This document shows, piece by piece, positions 36,560-45,170 of a stretch of DNA of 64,000 nt. This DNA is from Oceanihabitans sp. 2_MG-2023. GTDB taxonomy: Bacteria > Bacteroidota > Bacteroidia > Flavobacteriales > Flavobacteriaceae. Location of the stretch: assembly GCF_030547245.1 (NCBI RefSeq), contig NZ_JAUOQT010000005.1, forward strand, positions 1 through 64,000, read 5' to 3'. The stretch's first letter is position 1, and the number at the start of each line of letters is the position of its first letter. The translations under genes and the position numbers were made by a program. A model generated the notes under the pieces. That model saw only the letters and a program-made list of their open reading frames with translations. It was not told the DNA's origin and did no database searches.

Positions 36560-36697
36560 ACTAAAGACACACTTTTAGTTCAATGGATTAATTAATTAAT
36601 ATTTGCATTATGTTGTTGATACTAGAGACCCTAAATCATACCATAATATAATATGCAAATTACAAGAACAGAGGTTGAGGGACCTCTGTTTTTTTTA
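36560..36697 (+). ncRNA. Candidate small RNA B
   Basis: About 140 nt with its own consensus promoter and terminator and no ORF. ATTTGCAT (36601-36608) pairs with ATGCAAAT (36653-36660); TATG/CATA (36609-36612, 36642-36645) and TGAT/ATCA (36617-36620, 36635-36638) extend it to a rod-like hairpin with a one-sided bulge and an open apical loop. The shape recalls 6S-type RNAs, but I cannot assign a family. It occupies most of the 380-bp gap between the hydrolase and the AlkB-like gene. Confidence 0.5.
36667..36697 (+). terminator. Terminator of candidate small RNA B
   Basis: A 9-bp stem AACAGAGGT (36667-36675) with ACCTCTGTT (36682-36690) and a run of eight or more T on the plus strand. Confidence 0.88.
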
Positions 36698-36701
36698 TGC
36701 T

Positions 36702-37298
36702 TTAATTTGAAATAATTCTAAATGTTAGATTAATTCTTTTGCCTATTTCTTTCTTTGTTTTTGGTACTTGATGTAACCAGTTTTCTTGTGTTGCTCCTTT
36801 CATTAATAATAAGCTGCCAGATTTTAAAATCAGTTTCTTTTTTAAAGATTTATTTGTTTTATGTTTTAAATAAAACATGCGTTCTTCTCCAAAACTCACC
36901 GAAGCTATTATTGGGTTTTTACCTAATTCTTTTTCATTATCTGCGTGCCAACCATTACTGTCTTTACCATCTCGATATAAATTGGCTAAACAAGTTGTAA
37001 AATTAGTTTTGCAAACCTTATCTATATGTTGTTTAATTTCTAAAAGTTCTTTTGTGAAAACCTTGGGTTTCATGGTAATATTAGAGTAGGAGTACGGTTT
37101 GTTATTATTAGCATATAATGCTGTAAGTCGAGGTTGTAAATATGTTTTGCCAAAAAGAGTGATGTTATCTTGTTGCCATTCGATAGTTTGTAATAAGATA
37201 TTAAAAAAGCGATTTGCTTCTTTTAATGAAAAGCATTCAGGATAATAGATAACTTCACCATCTTCTATTTGTAAATTTACAGGATCATTAAATAACAT
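36702..37298 (-). CDS. alkB: AlkB-like 2-oxoglutarate/Fe(II) dioxygenase
   Basis: 198 residues, the short bacterial AlkB form. The iron triad is His118 and Asp120 (GWHAD) with His176 (NWLHQVP); 2-oxoglutarate binding is by the RINLTFR motif (Arg188, Asn190, Arg194). It oxidatively removes alkyl groups from DNA or RNA bases. It is a single leftward gene, divergent from the dipeptidase gene with a 38-bp gap. Confidence 0.94.
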   Translation of the reverse strand: MLFNDPVNLQIEDGEVIYYPECFSLKEANRFFNILLQTIEWQQDNITLFGKTYLQPRLTALYANNNKPYSYSNITMKPKVFTKELLEIKQHIDKVCKTNFTTCLANLYRDGKDSNGWHADNEKELGKNPIIASVSFGEERMFYLKHKTNKSLKKKLILKSGSLLLMKGATQENWLHQVPKTKKEIGKRINLTFRIISN

Positions 37299-37336
37299 GT
37301 TTTTTTTTAACTAAATTAGCATTTAAAGATTCTAAA

Positions 37337-38002
37337 ATGAAAATTAAAGTTGCCTTTTTATTTTTACTATTTCAATTATCTGTGTTTGCACAATTACCAG
37401 AAGGTTTTGTTTATGTAGATGAGGTAATTCCAGATATACAATTAGAACTTCGTTATTGTTTAAATAATAATTTTGTTGGAAAACCAGTCGAGGGTTATCA
37501 CGCTGATGTTTGTATTCTTACTAAACAGGCAGCTTTTGCTTTAAAAAAAGTACAAGAAGATTTAAGAAAAGATAGTCTTTCTTTAAAAGTATTTGATGCA
37601 TATAGGCCACAAGAGGCAGTGAATCATTTTTCAAAATGGGCTAAAAATATTAAGGATACTTTAAAGAAGCAACAGTATTATCCCAATGTAGATAAACGTA
37701 ATTTGTTTAGAGATGGTTATATCGCTTCCAAATCAAGGCATAGTAGCGGAAGCACTATAGATTTAACTATTATCGATTTAAAAACAGGAAAAGAGTTAGA
37801 TATGGGAACTCCGTTTGATTTCTTTGGAAAAGCTTCTTGGTATTTGCATGAAGACCTTACTATTGAACAAAAATACAATAGAAAACTATTACATGATTTA
37901 ATGAGTACACATGGTTTTAGACATTACCCAAAAGAGTGGTGGCATTTTACGTTACGAGGTGAGCCTTATAGAAATCAGTATTTTAATTTTCCTGTAGAAT
38001 AA
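37337..38002 (+). CDS. M15D D-Ala-D-Ala dipeptidase, VanX-like, secreted
   Basis: 221 residues. A signal peptide (MKIKVAFLFLLFQLSVFAQ) is followed by the VanX/DdpX fold. Zinc ligands are His135 and Asp142 (SRHSSGSTIDLT) and His203; catalytic Glu200 is in EWWHF, and Arg90 in FDAYRPQ matches the family. It hydrolyses D-Ala-D-Ala in the periplasm, for wall recycling or use of peptidoglycan fragments. There is no van cluster here, so resistance is not implied. It converges with the next gene, 1 bp apart. Confidence 0.93.
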   Translation: MKIKVAFLFLLFQLSVFAQLPEGFVYVDEVIPDIQLELRYCLNNNFVGKPVEGYHADVCILTKQAAFALKKVQEDLRKDSLSLKVFDAYRPQEAVNHFSKWAKNIKDTLKKQQYYPNVDKRNLFRDGYIASKSRHSSGSTIDLTIIDLKTGKELDMGTPFDFFGKASWYLHEDLTIEQKYNRKLLHDLMSTHGFRHYPKEWWHFTLRGEPYRNQYFNFPVE

Positions 38003-38003
38003 T

Positions 38004-38987
38004 TTATTCTTCTTTGAATACCTGTAAACCTAAACCAATAGCATAATTATTTAACCCCGCTTTTAGTAAGTTGGAATCTTGAATGTTTTTTTTATCAAAT
38101 AAAATCCATTGATTGTTATTTAAAAAGATGCGTTTTACGTAAGTTTTTGGCGTTTTTACTTGGTCTGTAAAAGGTAAAAGTGGTCTAAATGTTGTAGATA
38201 TTTTTACAATACCACGAGCTGTTTTTACTTCTCTGTATTTTTTGTTTGGTAATAATTTTCCTGCTTTATCGGTATAGCCTAATACTTGTAAAGAAACATA
38301 CATACCTTCTTTTGGAATAAAAATATTATTGCTAGTAACATCTACTTTAAAAGTACTTTCGCTAGCTTCGGTTACTCTAAAAATTATTTTGTCGTAGGTT
38401 AAAACATCACCAGGAATTCCGTTGTTGTTTTCATAAAACTGCACGCGAAATAAAGTTGAAAAAGGAAGCTTGTTGGATGTTTTTGTTTTTCGTTTACTCC
38501 AGTCTTTTGCCTCTACTTTTATTGGTAAAAGTAAAGTGTTTACTTTTTTTGGTTTCGCAGGATTATCATTTTCAAAATACACAGCAATTTCACTCTCTAT
38601 AGTAGGCAGCCAACATTTATAATAATCATCATGAACGGTTGGTTTTAAGGTTTCTACTTTCGATTTTCCTTTTGGTGCATAACGTAAAAGCACTTCGTCT
38701 AATGCATCTTGAAAAGCATCAAGCGCAATAGTATCTGTAAGATTTGCTGTTGCTATTTTGGTGTTTTTATAACCTAAAGCAGAAATAAAAAGCGTGTCAA
38801 TATCTGCATAAAGTTTTTTTGTAAAAGTGAATGTACCTTCATCGTCGGCAAAAATTCCATTTCCGTTGCCAAAAGAAACCGTAGCATAAGATACTGGGTT
38901 TTTATTTTCTTTATCTAGAATAGTTGTTTGACTATAAGTAATAAAACCACTTAGTAAAAGAGTTAAAAGTATTAAGTTTTTTGTCAT
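38004..38987 (-). CDS. Secreted protein with carboxypeptidase-like regulatory (CarboxypepD_reg-like) domain
   Basis: 327 residues from ATG 38987 (MTKNLILLTLLLSGFITYSQ, a signal peptide). Residues 20-95 form the beta-sandwich regulatory domain (TILDKENKNPVSYATVSFGNG, DDEGTFTF, ALGYKNTKI). A conserved C-terminal region of unknown function follows (FRVQFYENNNGIPGDVLTY, GMYVSLQVLGY). Proteins of this kind are periplasmic or outer-membrane-associated in Bacteroidota; the role is unknown. Confidence 0.8.
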   Translation of the reverse strand: MTKNLILLTLLLSGFITYSQTTILDKENKNPVSYATVSFGNGNGIFADDEGTFTFTKKLYADIDTLFISALGYKNTKIATANLTDTIALDAFQDALDEVLLRYAPKGKSKVETLKPTVHDDYYKCWLPTIESEIAVYFENDNPAKPKKVNTLLLPIKVEAKDWSKRKTKTSNKLPFSTLFRVQFYENNNGIPGDVLTYDKIIFRVTEASESTFKVDVTSNNIFIPKEGMYVSLQVLGYTDKAGKLLPNKKYREVKTARGIVKISTTFRPLLPFTDQVKTPKTYVKRIFLNNNQWILFDKKNIQDSNLLKAGLNNYAIGLGLQVFKEE

Positions 38988-39001
38988 ATTGTTTGTTTCA
39001 C

Positions 39002-39069
39002 TTCTCGTTACAATTTGTTTATACTTCACAAATCTTTGTGTTTCGACGCAAGGAGAAAAGTATCGAGAA
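39002..39069. repeat. Miniature inverted-repeat element
   Basis: Ends TTCTCGTTAC (39002-39011) and GTATCGAGAA (39060-39069) are complementary at 9 of 10 positions. Inside is the perfect hairpin CACAAA-TC-TTTGTG (39027-39040). It fills the gap between two leftward genes and resembles, from memory, dispersed flavobacterial elements. Confidence 0.6.
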
Positions 39070-39070
39070 C

Positions 39071-40861
39071 TTATTTATTTGTAGCAATCCAATTATCAAT
39101 TTTAGTTTCTAATAAAGCCAATGGTACACAACCAGTTTCTAATACTTGGTTATGAAACTGTTTTATATCAAACTTTGCGCCTAATTCTTTTTCGCTTTTA
39201 GCACGTAGTTCTCTTATTTTTAGTTGTCCAATTTTATACGATAAAGCTTGCCCTGGGTTTGCCATATAACGTTCAATTTCTGAAGTAATGCTTGCTTCAC
39301 TTTCGGCTTCATTATCTAGAGAGTATTGAATAGCTTGCTCACGAGTCCAACCTTTTACATGTATTCCTGTGTCTACTACCAAACGAATTGCTCTGTGCAT
39401 TTCCATACCTAACATTCCAAAATATTGGTATGGGTCAGTATATAAACCTAACTCTTTACCAAGTGACTCGCTGTATAAAGCCCAACCTTCACCATACGCA
39501 CTATACCAAAGTGTTTTTCTAAATTCTGGTAAATCTTGGTCTTCTTGTTGCAGTGATATTTGATAATGGTGTCCCGGAATTGCTTCGTGTAAAAATAACG
39601 CTTCGTCACTAAATGTATTGTATTTGGTAACGTCTGGAATTGGTGTATAAAAAATTCCTGGTCGTGTACCATCTAAAGAACCTGGATTATACTCTGCACT
39701 TCCAGATGCTTCTCTAAATGCTTCAGTACGTCTTACTTCAAATGCTGTTTTTGGTTTTACATCAAACAATTCTTCCAATTTTGGTTTCATGGTTTCATGA
39801 ATGACATTAAAGTTATCTAATACTTGTTGTGGATCTGTAAACGGCATCAATTCTTTATTATTTCTAACAAAATCAAAGAAAGATATAATGTCTCCTTCAT
39901 AACCAACTTGGGTTTTTACTTTTTCCATTTCCGATAAAATTCTAGCGACTTCCTTTAGACCAAGTTCATGAATTTCATCTGCAGTCATATTGGTGGTTGT
40001 GTATGTTTTTATTTGATGGTTGTAGTATTCTTTTCCTTTAGGTATTGCCGAAATTCCGCTAGATTCTCTTCCTGCTTCTAAATACGAAGTACTCACAAAA
40101 GCATGCATTTTTTGGTACGCAGGAATTACTTTATCTTTTACCATGGTAGTGTATGCTGCTATTATTTTTTTCTTGTCTTCTTCTGAAAAACCTTCTGGAA
40201 GATTTTTAATTGGTTGATAAAATAAGTGGCTTTCCACATCTTCTTCCGCCATTGCAGCCATTTGCGGAATGATTTTTATTATTAACGATTTAGGTAAAAC
40301 AAAACCCGTTTTCATTCCTTCTTTCATATTACTTTCCGCGGAAGCGAGCCACTCTAAATAACCATCTACACGTTTTAGCCAATGGTTATAATCTTGAACC
40401 GTTTCAAAAGGTTGTGCGCTAGAACCACTAGCCAATTGCCCAAAACTTAAATTTAAAGACCACATTTGATCGATTGGCATGAGGTCTTTTTTGAATTTTA
40501 AATTGGCAAGGTTAATATCTATATCCCAATTTAGCGTGGCTTTGCTTAGTTTCTCACTAGCATTTAAATCTTGGTCTTTGTAGGTGTTTAGAATATTCTT
40601 GTAGTTGTTATAATATGCTAAAACTTTTTCTTTGTATGCAGGATTAAGCATGTTTGGCATTTTATCATTGTATCTATTATCTCCTGCATAAGTTGCAGCC
40701 AAAGGATTTAGCTTTAAACCATCTTGATAATAGGTGTCCAACATATTTTTAAAGTCTGTATTTACAGTGGTAACGGTTTTTGTAGTTTTTGTTGTTTCCG
40801 AATCCTTTTTACATGCTGTCATGGTAACACACAAGCAAAGGATTGCTAAAATATTTTTCAT
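39071..40861 (-). CDS. DUF885 family zinc peptidase-like lipoprotein
   Basis: 596 residues. A lipoprotein signal (LAILCLCVTMTAC) is followed by the DUF885 fold: a helical protein with the HExxxxHH-type motif HEAIPGHHYQ near residues 424-433 and a GWALYSE segment downstream that provides the expected Glu. Family members are M32-like metallopeptidases; the substrate here is unknown. Likely periplasm-facing. Confidence 0.9.
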   Translation of the reverse strand: MKNILAILCLCVTMTACKKDSETTKTTKTVTTVNTDFKNMLDTYYQDGLKLNPLAATYAGDNRYNDKMPNMLNPAYKEKVLAYYNNYKNILNTYKDQDLNASEKLSKATLNWDIDINLANLKFKKDLMPIDQMWSLNLSFGQLASGSSAQPFETVQDYNHWLKRVDGYLEWLASAESNMKEGMKTGFVLPKSLIIKIIPQMAAMAEEDVESHLFYQPIKNLPEGFSEEDKKKIIAAYTTMVKDKVIPAYQKMHAFVSTSYLEAGRESSGISAIPKGKEYYNHQIKTYTTTNMTADEIHELGLKEVARILSEMEKVKTQVGYEGDIISFFDFVRNNKELMPFTDPQQVLDNFNVIHETMKPKLEELFDVKPKTAFEVRRTEAFREASGSAEYNPGSLDGTRPGIFYTPIPDVTKYNTFSDEALFLHEAIPGHHYQISLQQEDQDLPEFRKTLWYSAYGEGWALYSESLGKELGLYTDPYQYFGMLGMEMHRAIRLVVDTGIHVKGWTREQAIQYSLDNEAESEASITSEIERYMANPGQALSYKIGQLKIRELRAKSEKELGAKFDIKQFHNQVLETGCVPLALLETKIDNWIATNK

Positions 40862-40906
40862 AATTATAGAAGTTATGTTTTCTGAAAGCTAAAGATACAT
40901 TTTTAA

Positions 40907-40943
40907 ATAAAAAAAACCGCTAGTGATTGGCTAGCAGTTTTTT
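40907..40943. terminator. Bidirectional terminator
   Basis: Stem AAACCGCTAG with CTAGCAGTTT (one mismatch), flanked by A-rich and T-rich runs. On the minus strand it follows the small membrane protein gene. Confidence 0.75.
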
Positions 40944-40964
40944 AAGATGTTTTGTTTGTGTTTG

Positions 40965-41312
40965 TTATTCTTTATCTAAATTTTTAGTCAGATTAAATCC
41001 TATAAATAAGCCAACACCAGCCATAAAGAAAATAGTTGCAGGATAAATAGCATCTTCATCCAATGAGGAGTAAGTGTCTAATAAAGAAGCAATAAAAGTA
41101 CCTAAGCCAATTCCCATTAATAATAAGGCTAAATTTAAAATGAGCACCTTCCATATTGGAGCAGTTTGTCCCTTGCCTTTTGTAAAAATGCTGGCGTCTG
41201 CACCTTTTTCAATAAGTGCTAAGCGTTCTTTATTTCTTGTAGAGAAGTATAAGTAAAATACTCCAAAAATTGCACCAAAGATTACTGGTAAAATAATTAA
41301 TTCTGATCCCAT
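40965..41312 (-). CDS. Small membrane protein, DUF6249-like
   Basis: 115 residues with three hydrophobic segments (about 5-23, 54-77, 90-106). A cytosolic loop contains RNKERLALIEKGADASIF, a motif I associate with the DUF6249 family. The gene is divergent from an ECF sigma-factor gene, a placing seen often in this family, so a link to that regulator is possible but inferred. Confidence 0.75.
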   Translation of the reverse strand: MGSELIILPVIFGAIFGVFYLYFSTRNKERLALIEKGADASIFTKGKGQTAPIWKVLILNLALLLMGIGLGTFIASLLDTYSSLDEDAIYPATIFFMAGVGLFIGFNLTKNLDKE

Positions 41313-41361
41313 AATTGTTTGTTTAAATTGATTAATTTTATGTGTTCTTATGCTTAAGACG

Positions 41362-41390
41362 ACAACTTTTAAATGATGGTTACAACTTTT
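41362..41390. promoter_or_regulatory. Direct repeat upstream of the sigma-factor gene
   Basis: ACAACTTTT occurs at 41362-41370 and 41382-41390, a 20-bp period or about two helical turns. It lies 60-90 bp before the sigma-factor ATG; it may be an ECF-type -35 region or activator site. Confidence 0.35.
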
Positions 41391-41450
41391 TCAAAATATT
41401 TTTCTTTTATAGATGTAACCACGTCTTCTGTTTTGTCGTCCAAGGTGCAA

Positions 41451-42041
41451 ATGACTACTAACCAAGACCAGATAATTATCCAGAGAATCCTAGAAGGAGA
41501 AACCAAAGCATTTGCTGTGTTGGTAGATCGTTATAAAGACTTGGTATTTACTTTAGCTATGCAAATGGTTAAGAACAGGGAAGAAGCAGAAGAAGTTTCG
41601 CAAGACACTTTTATTAAAGTGTTTAAAAAATTGCAACATTTTAAAGGCGATTCCAAATTTTCGACATGGATTTATAGAATTACCTATAATACCTGTTTAG
41701 ATAGAATAAAAAGCAATAAGTGGAAGCAAAATACGGTTGCGATAAATGAATTTACAGAACAAGAAGTTAAAACTTTAGACAATGCTTTAAGTAGTTTAGA
41801 AGCCACAGAAAGAAAACAAGCGATTCATGATTGTTTACAAATGTTGCCAGCAAATGATTGTGCGTTACTCACCTTATATTATTTTGAAGAATTATCTTTG
41901 GAAGAGATTGCCAAAGTTATTGGTGTTAAGGCAAATAATGTGAAAGTGAAACTATTTAGAAGTAGAAAAAAATTGACTACTATTTTGCAGAATAAATTAG
42001 AACCAGAAATTATTGAAGGTTATGAAAGAGCAAGAAAATAA
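41451..42041 (+). CDS. ECF-type RNA polymerase sigma factor
   Basis: 196 residues from ATG 41451 (MTTNQDQIIIQRILEGE), preferred over the longer frame whose extra 26 residues lack sigma-factor character. Sigma-70 region 2 spans about residues 22-92 (LVDRYKDLVFTLAMQM, STWIYRITYNTCLD); region 4 spans about 130-180 (LPANDCALLTLYYFEELSLEEIA, helix-turn-helix VKANNVKVKLFRSRKKL). It directs RNA polymerase to a stress- or surface-related regulon; the target is unknown. The next gene overlaps it by 20 bp and is its likely membrane partner. Confidence 0.93.
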   Translation: MTTNQDQIIIQRILEGETKAFAVLVDRYKDLVFTLAMQMVKNREEAEEVSQDTFIKVFKKLQHFKGDSKFSTWIYRITYNTCLDRIKSNKWKQNTVAINEFTEQEVKTLDNALSSLEATERKQAIHDCLQMLPANDCALLTLYYFEELSLEEIAKVIGVKANNVKVKLFRSRKKLTTILQNKLEPEIIEGYERARK

Positions 42042-42435
42042 AAACATAGAGGAATTAGCAGATAAGATGATGCATGAGATGTCTACAGTATCTCCTTCAT
42101 TAGATTTTACCAATACAATAATGGAGCAAGTGGAAGCTTTGCAAAAGGAGAAAATTACTGTATATAAACCATTAATACCTAAACATATGTGGTTTCTTTT
42201 TGGGTTCTTGTTACTCGTAGTAACAAGCTATTTGTTTTTCAATACCAGTTCAACCGAAACTAGTTTGCTTAGTGCTTTAGATTTTAGAAAACTTACAAAT
42301 AATGCATTTACACAGTCTCTTTTTAAATTTAGTTTGCCTAAAACCGTTTTGTATGCCATTTTATCTTTAGGATTAATGATTTGTATTCAAGTTCCTTTAT
42401 TAAAGCATTATTTCGATAAGCGATTAAGTGTGTAA
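42022..42435 (+). CDS. Probable anti-sigma factor, membrane-anchored
   Basis: 137 residues from ATG 42022, overlapping the sigma-factor gene by 20 bp. The N-terminal 50 residues are helical and charged (MKEQENKNIEELADKMMHEM, then FTNTIMEQVEAL), followed by two membrane segments (about 58-76 and 112-130). This order fits an ECF anti-sigma factor. No zinc motif (HxxxCxxC) is visible, so the assignment rests on gene context and topology. Its stop is 1 bp from the stop of the convergent gene. Confidence 0.75.
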   Translation: MKEQENKNIEELADKMMHEMSTVSPSLDFTNTIMEQVEALQKEKITVYKPLIPKHMWFLFGFLLLVVTSYLFFNTSSTETSLLSALDFRKLTNNAFTQSLFKFSLPKTVLYAILSLGLMICIQVPLLKHYFDKRLSV

Positions 42436-42436
42436 A

Positions 42437-43750
42437 CTATTCGTGATAATACCAAAAAGGAATACTAATAATATTACCAATAGAATCGGTTTTTGGTTTC
42501 ATGATTCGTTTAAGATGCAGTGTGTGTCTACCGTTTTGCAGACTATCTATATCTATGATCGTTTCAAAACCAATTTGTTTCTTTTTGTTTTCTGAAATAA
42601 TATAATCTAGATTATACTTTGTACTATCTATACTTACTTTATATATGCTTTTAAAAGTTTTTAAATATAAAGTAACTAAACTATCTCTATTTGTTTTTGA
42701 ATTTTTAGAGGTAAAAGTAATATTACTGCTAAGTCCTCTTGTGTCTTTTAAAGGAGCTAAAGTTGGGTTGAATTCAAAAATGCGATCTTCAATGCTTTCC
42801 ACATAGGGTATAAATAAAGGAAGGTGAGATTTTGTAATAATTTTACTAGTAATTGCTGCTGTGTTTATAAATTCTTTTTCTGGTAATACATCATAATAAT
42901 TATTATTACTTGCATATTGACTAGTTGAAAGTCTTGTTGTTTTTATATAGTTTGATGTTTTATAATAAGTAGCTGTAGATAGAAATATTAAAAAATATAG
43001 TGGAAATAATAATAAGCTAATGCGTCTACCAAACTTATTATCTAAAAAGTTATAGACTAATGGTCTATATAAAAACGAAAGCGTTAAAAGGCTAAAAATC
43101 TTATAAAAAGGAAAATAGATATTTGCTAGTGCTTTTTTCTTTTTTAAAAAACCTTGCGATACAAAATCAATTAAAGTTAGTAGCATGCCTATAGCAAAAA
43201 AGAAGCCTAGAATATTACCAATAATATTTAATACGCTGGCAAGCGGGCCTTCGTATAAATTGAAATAGTTTTTTGTAATAGAAAAAATGAAAATCACCGA
43301 AATTATTCCTAAAACATAAAAAACCATAAGAAAGGAAACAGCAAACATGATGCTGCAATAATCTTCTAATTTAGAGATATACTTATCAAAAGAACCAACT
43401 TTTCGCTTAAGGTAAGCTGTAAATTTTACGGAGTAGTTTAGTTTTTCATATTCAATATCTCCAGAAACATAACGTAAACCCAAAGCACCAATCCATAAAC
43501 CTCGTAATAAAACATGTATGATTAAGTTGAATAATAAAATAAAAATAATTGGTGTTGCACTAGCTAATAAAGCAATTTTGTAAATATTAACATCTTGAAC
43601 ATTTTGTGCATATTCATCAAAAATATATGCTTGTAGACTAAACAACCCAAAAATAGCAAAACCTGAAATAAGTAATTCTAATTGCCAACTTTCTTGTTGC
43701 AATCTGTCGAGTAATTTTTTAAACCCTTCTGATTTATAATCGTTTCTCAT
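42437..43750 (-). CDS. Polytopic membrane protein, unknown function
   Basis: 437 residues. About six membrane helices lie in residues 25-265 (ELLISGFAIFGLFSLQAYIF, FILLFNLIIHVLLRGLWIGALG, SFLMVFYVLGIISVIFIFSI and others). A soluble C-terminal half of about 170 residues follows, with beta-strand-like spacing and no motif I know. I recognise it only as a flavobacterial conserved type. No signal peptide and no catalytic triad are visible. Confidence 0.78.
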   Translation of the reverse strand: MRNDYKSEGFKKLLDRLQQESWQLELLISGFAIFGLFSLQAYIFDEYAQNVQDVNIYKIALLASATPIIFILLFNLIIHVLLRGLWIGALGLRYVSGDIEYEKLNYSVKFTAYLKRKVGSFDKYISKLEDYCSIMFAVSFLMVFYVLGIISVIFIFSITKNYFNLYEGPLASVLNIIGNILGFFFAIGMLLTLIDFVSQGFLKKKKALANIYFPFYKIFSLLTLSFLYRPLVYNFLDNKFGRRISLLLFPLYFLIFLSTATYYKTSNYIKTTRLSTSQYASNNNYYDVLPEKEFINTAAITSKIITKSHLPLFIPYVESIEDRIFEFNPTLAPLKDTRGLSSNITFTSKNSKTNRDSLVTLYLKTFKSIYKVSIDSTKYNLDYIISENKKKQIGFETIIDIDSLQNGRHTLHLKRIMKPKTDSIGNIISIPFWYYHE

Positions 43751-43831
43751 TAATTACTATATTTAATAAGCAAGATAATTAATTTATTAAAACAATCTGA
43801 GCATTTTCTATACAAGCTAAAATGATCTATT

Positions 43832-43857
43832 TTAACAATTAACAATTAACAATTAAC
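43832..43857. repeat. TTAACAA heptamer tandem repeat
   Basis: About 3.7 copies of a 7-bp unit (TTAACAA) just after the helicase stop codon, a likely slippage tract. Confidence 0.85.
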
Positions 43858-45098
43858 TAATACCAACGCTTCTTTTTCTTTTTTGAAGCTTCACTTTTAC
43901 GTCCTTTTTTATGCTTGCTTCCTGTTTTTTTAGAGGTGTGCCTCACTGGTTTTGCATTTGGATCTAAAGGATATGGATGGTCTTCTTCTACAGGAATTTG
44001 TACATTAATTAATTGCTGAATGCTTTTTATATACGCTTTCTCATCTGCAGAACACAAGGAAAAGGAAGCTCCAAAGTTTCCTGCCCTTCCTGTTCTTCCA
44101 ATTCGGTGCACATAGGTTTCCGGCACATTTGGTAAATCGAAATTTACCACAGCATCTAGTTCGTTAATATCAATTCCGCGTGCAGCGACATCTGTAGCTA
44201 TTAAAATATTAACATACCCGTTTTTAAACTTTTTAAGTGCATCCTGACGTAAGTTTTGTGCTTTGTCTCCATGAATCGTTTCAACTTTAAAATCGTTTTT
44301 TAAAAGCGTCTTCTCTAACTTATCTACACCAAATTTGGTGCGTCTAAAAATAAGAATGTTTCCTTTTATAGTGTTACGAAGTAAGTGTAAACATAGTTCG
44401 ATTTTATCTTTTTTAGGTACGTAATACAAAACCTGACTAACATTTTTTGCAGCAGATGAGGTAGGTGTAACTTCAATGCGTTCTGGCGATTTTAAAATAG
44501 TATTAGCAAGTTGTTCTACTTTAAAAGGTATGGTTGCCGAGAATAATAAAATTTGCTTTTCTTCTGGACAAAGGCGTTCTATTTTTTTTACATCGTCAAT
44601 AAATCCCATGTCTAGCATTAAATCTGCTTCGTCTAAAACCAAGGTTTCCACATAATCTAGATTAACACAATCTTGTTTGTGTAAATCTAACAAGCGCCCT
44701 GGGGTAGCAATTAAAATATCGACTCCTTTTTTTAATATGTCTTTTTGAGGTTCTATACTTGTACCTCCATAAATAACCGTAGTCGTTAAGCTTGTGTTTT
44801 TAGCATAGGTTTTAAAATTTTCTTGTATTTGAGCGGCCAATTCTCTAGTTGGACTTACAATAACTGCACGAATCTTTTTGCCTTTTTTAGATCCTTCTTG
44901 CTTATCGTATAACAGTTGCAAAATAGGTAAAGCAAAAGCTGCTGTTTTACCTGTTCCTGTTTGTGCAGAACAAATAACATCTTTTTTGTCCAGTACAAAA
45001 GGAATGGTTTTTTCTTGTACTAAGGTTGGATTGTCGTAACCAGTTTCGGCAATAGCACGTAACAAAGGTTTATTTAGTTGTAAGTCTTTAAATGACAT
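43857..45098 (-). CDS. DEAD-box ATP-dependent RNA helicase, RhlE-like
   Basis: 413 residues from ATG 45098 (MSFKDLQLNKPLLRAIAE), preferred over an upstream start. Motifs in order: Q motif (GYDNPTLVQEKTIPFVL), Walker A AQTGTGKT, PTRELAAQ, TPGRLLD, DEAD, SAT, and the C-terminal DVAARGIDI and HRIGRTGRAG. A Lys-rich tail (KTGSKHKKGRKSEASKKKK) probably binds RNA. It unwinds structured RNA, with likely roles in ribosome assembly or cold adaptation. Confidence 0.95.
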   Translation of the reverse strand: MSFKDLQLNKPLLRAIAETGYDNPTLVQEKTIPFVLDKKDVICSAQTGTGKTAAFALPILQLLYDKQEGSKKGKKIRAVIVSPTRELAAQIQENFKTYAKNTSLTTTVIYGGTSIEPQKDILKKGVDILIATPGRLLDLHKQDCVNLDYVETLVLDEADLMLDMGFIDDVKKIERLCPEEKQILLFSATIPFKVEQLANTILKSPERIEVTPTSSAAKNVSQVLYYVPKKDKIELCLHLLRNTIKGNILIFRRTKFGVDKLEKTLLKNDFKVETIHGDKAQNLRQDALKKFKNGYVNILIATDVAARGIDINELDAVVNFDLPNVPETYVHRIGRTGRAGNFGASFSLCSADEKAYIKSIQQLINVQIPVEEDHPYPLDPNAKPVRHTSKKTGSKHKKGRKSEASKKKKKRWY

Positions 45099-45170
45099 GT
45101 GGTTTATTTTGTGCAAAGATAACTTAAAAGTTATAGCAGACTAAATATAAAAGAATCCCTTTTTATAAAC

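Noticed and set aside
36322..36701. Riboswitch for the hydrolase or AlkB gene
   Set aside because: The structured part, its promoter and its terminator are on the plus strand, opposite to both genes.
37337..38002. VanX-like dipeptidase as a vancomycin-resistance gene
   Set aside because: No vanH, vanA or regulators are nearby, and secreted D-Ala-D-Ala dipeptidases are ordinary in Gram-negative Bacteroidota.
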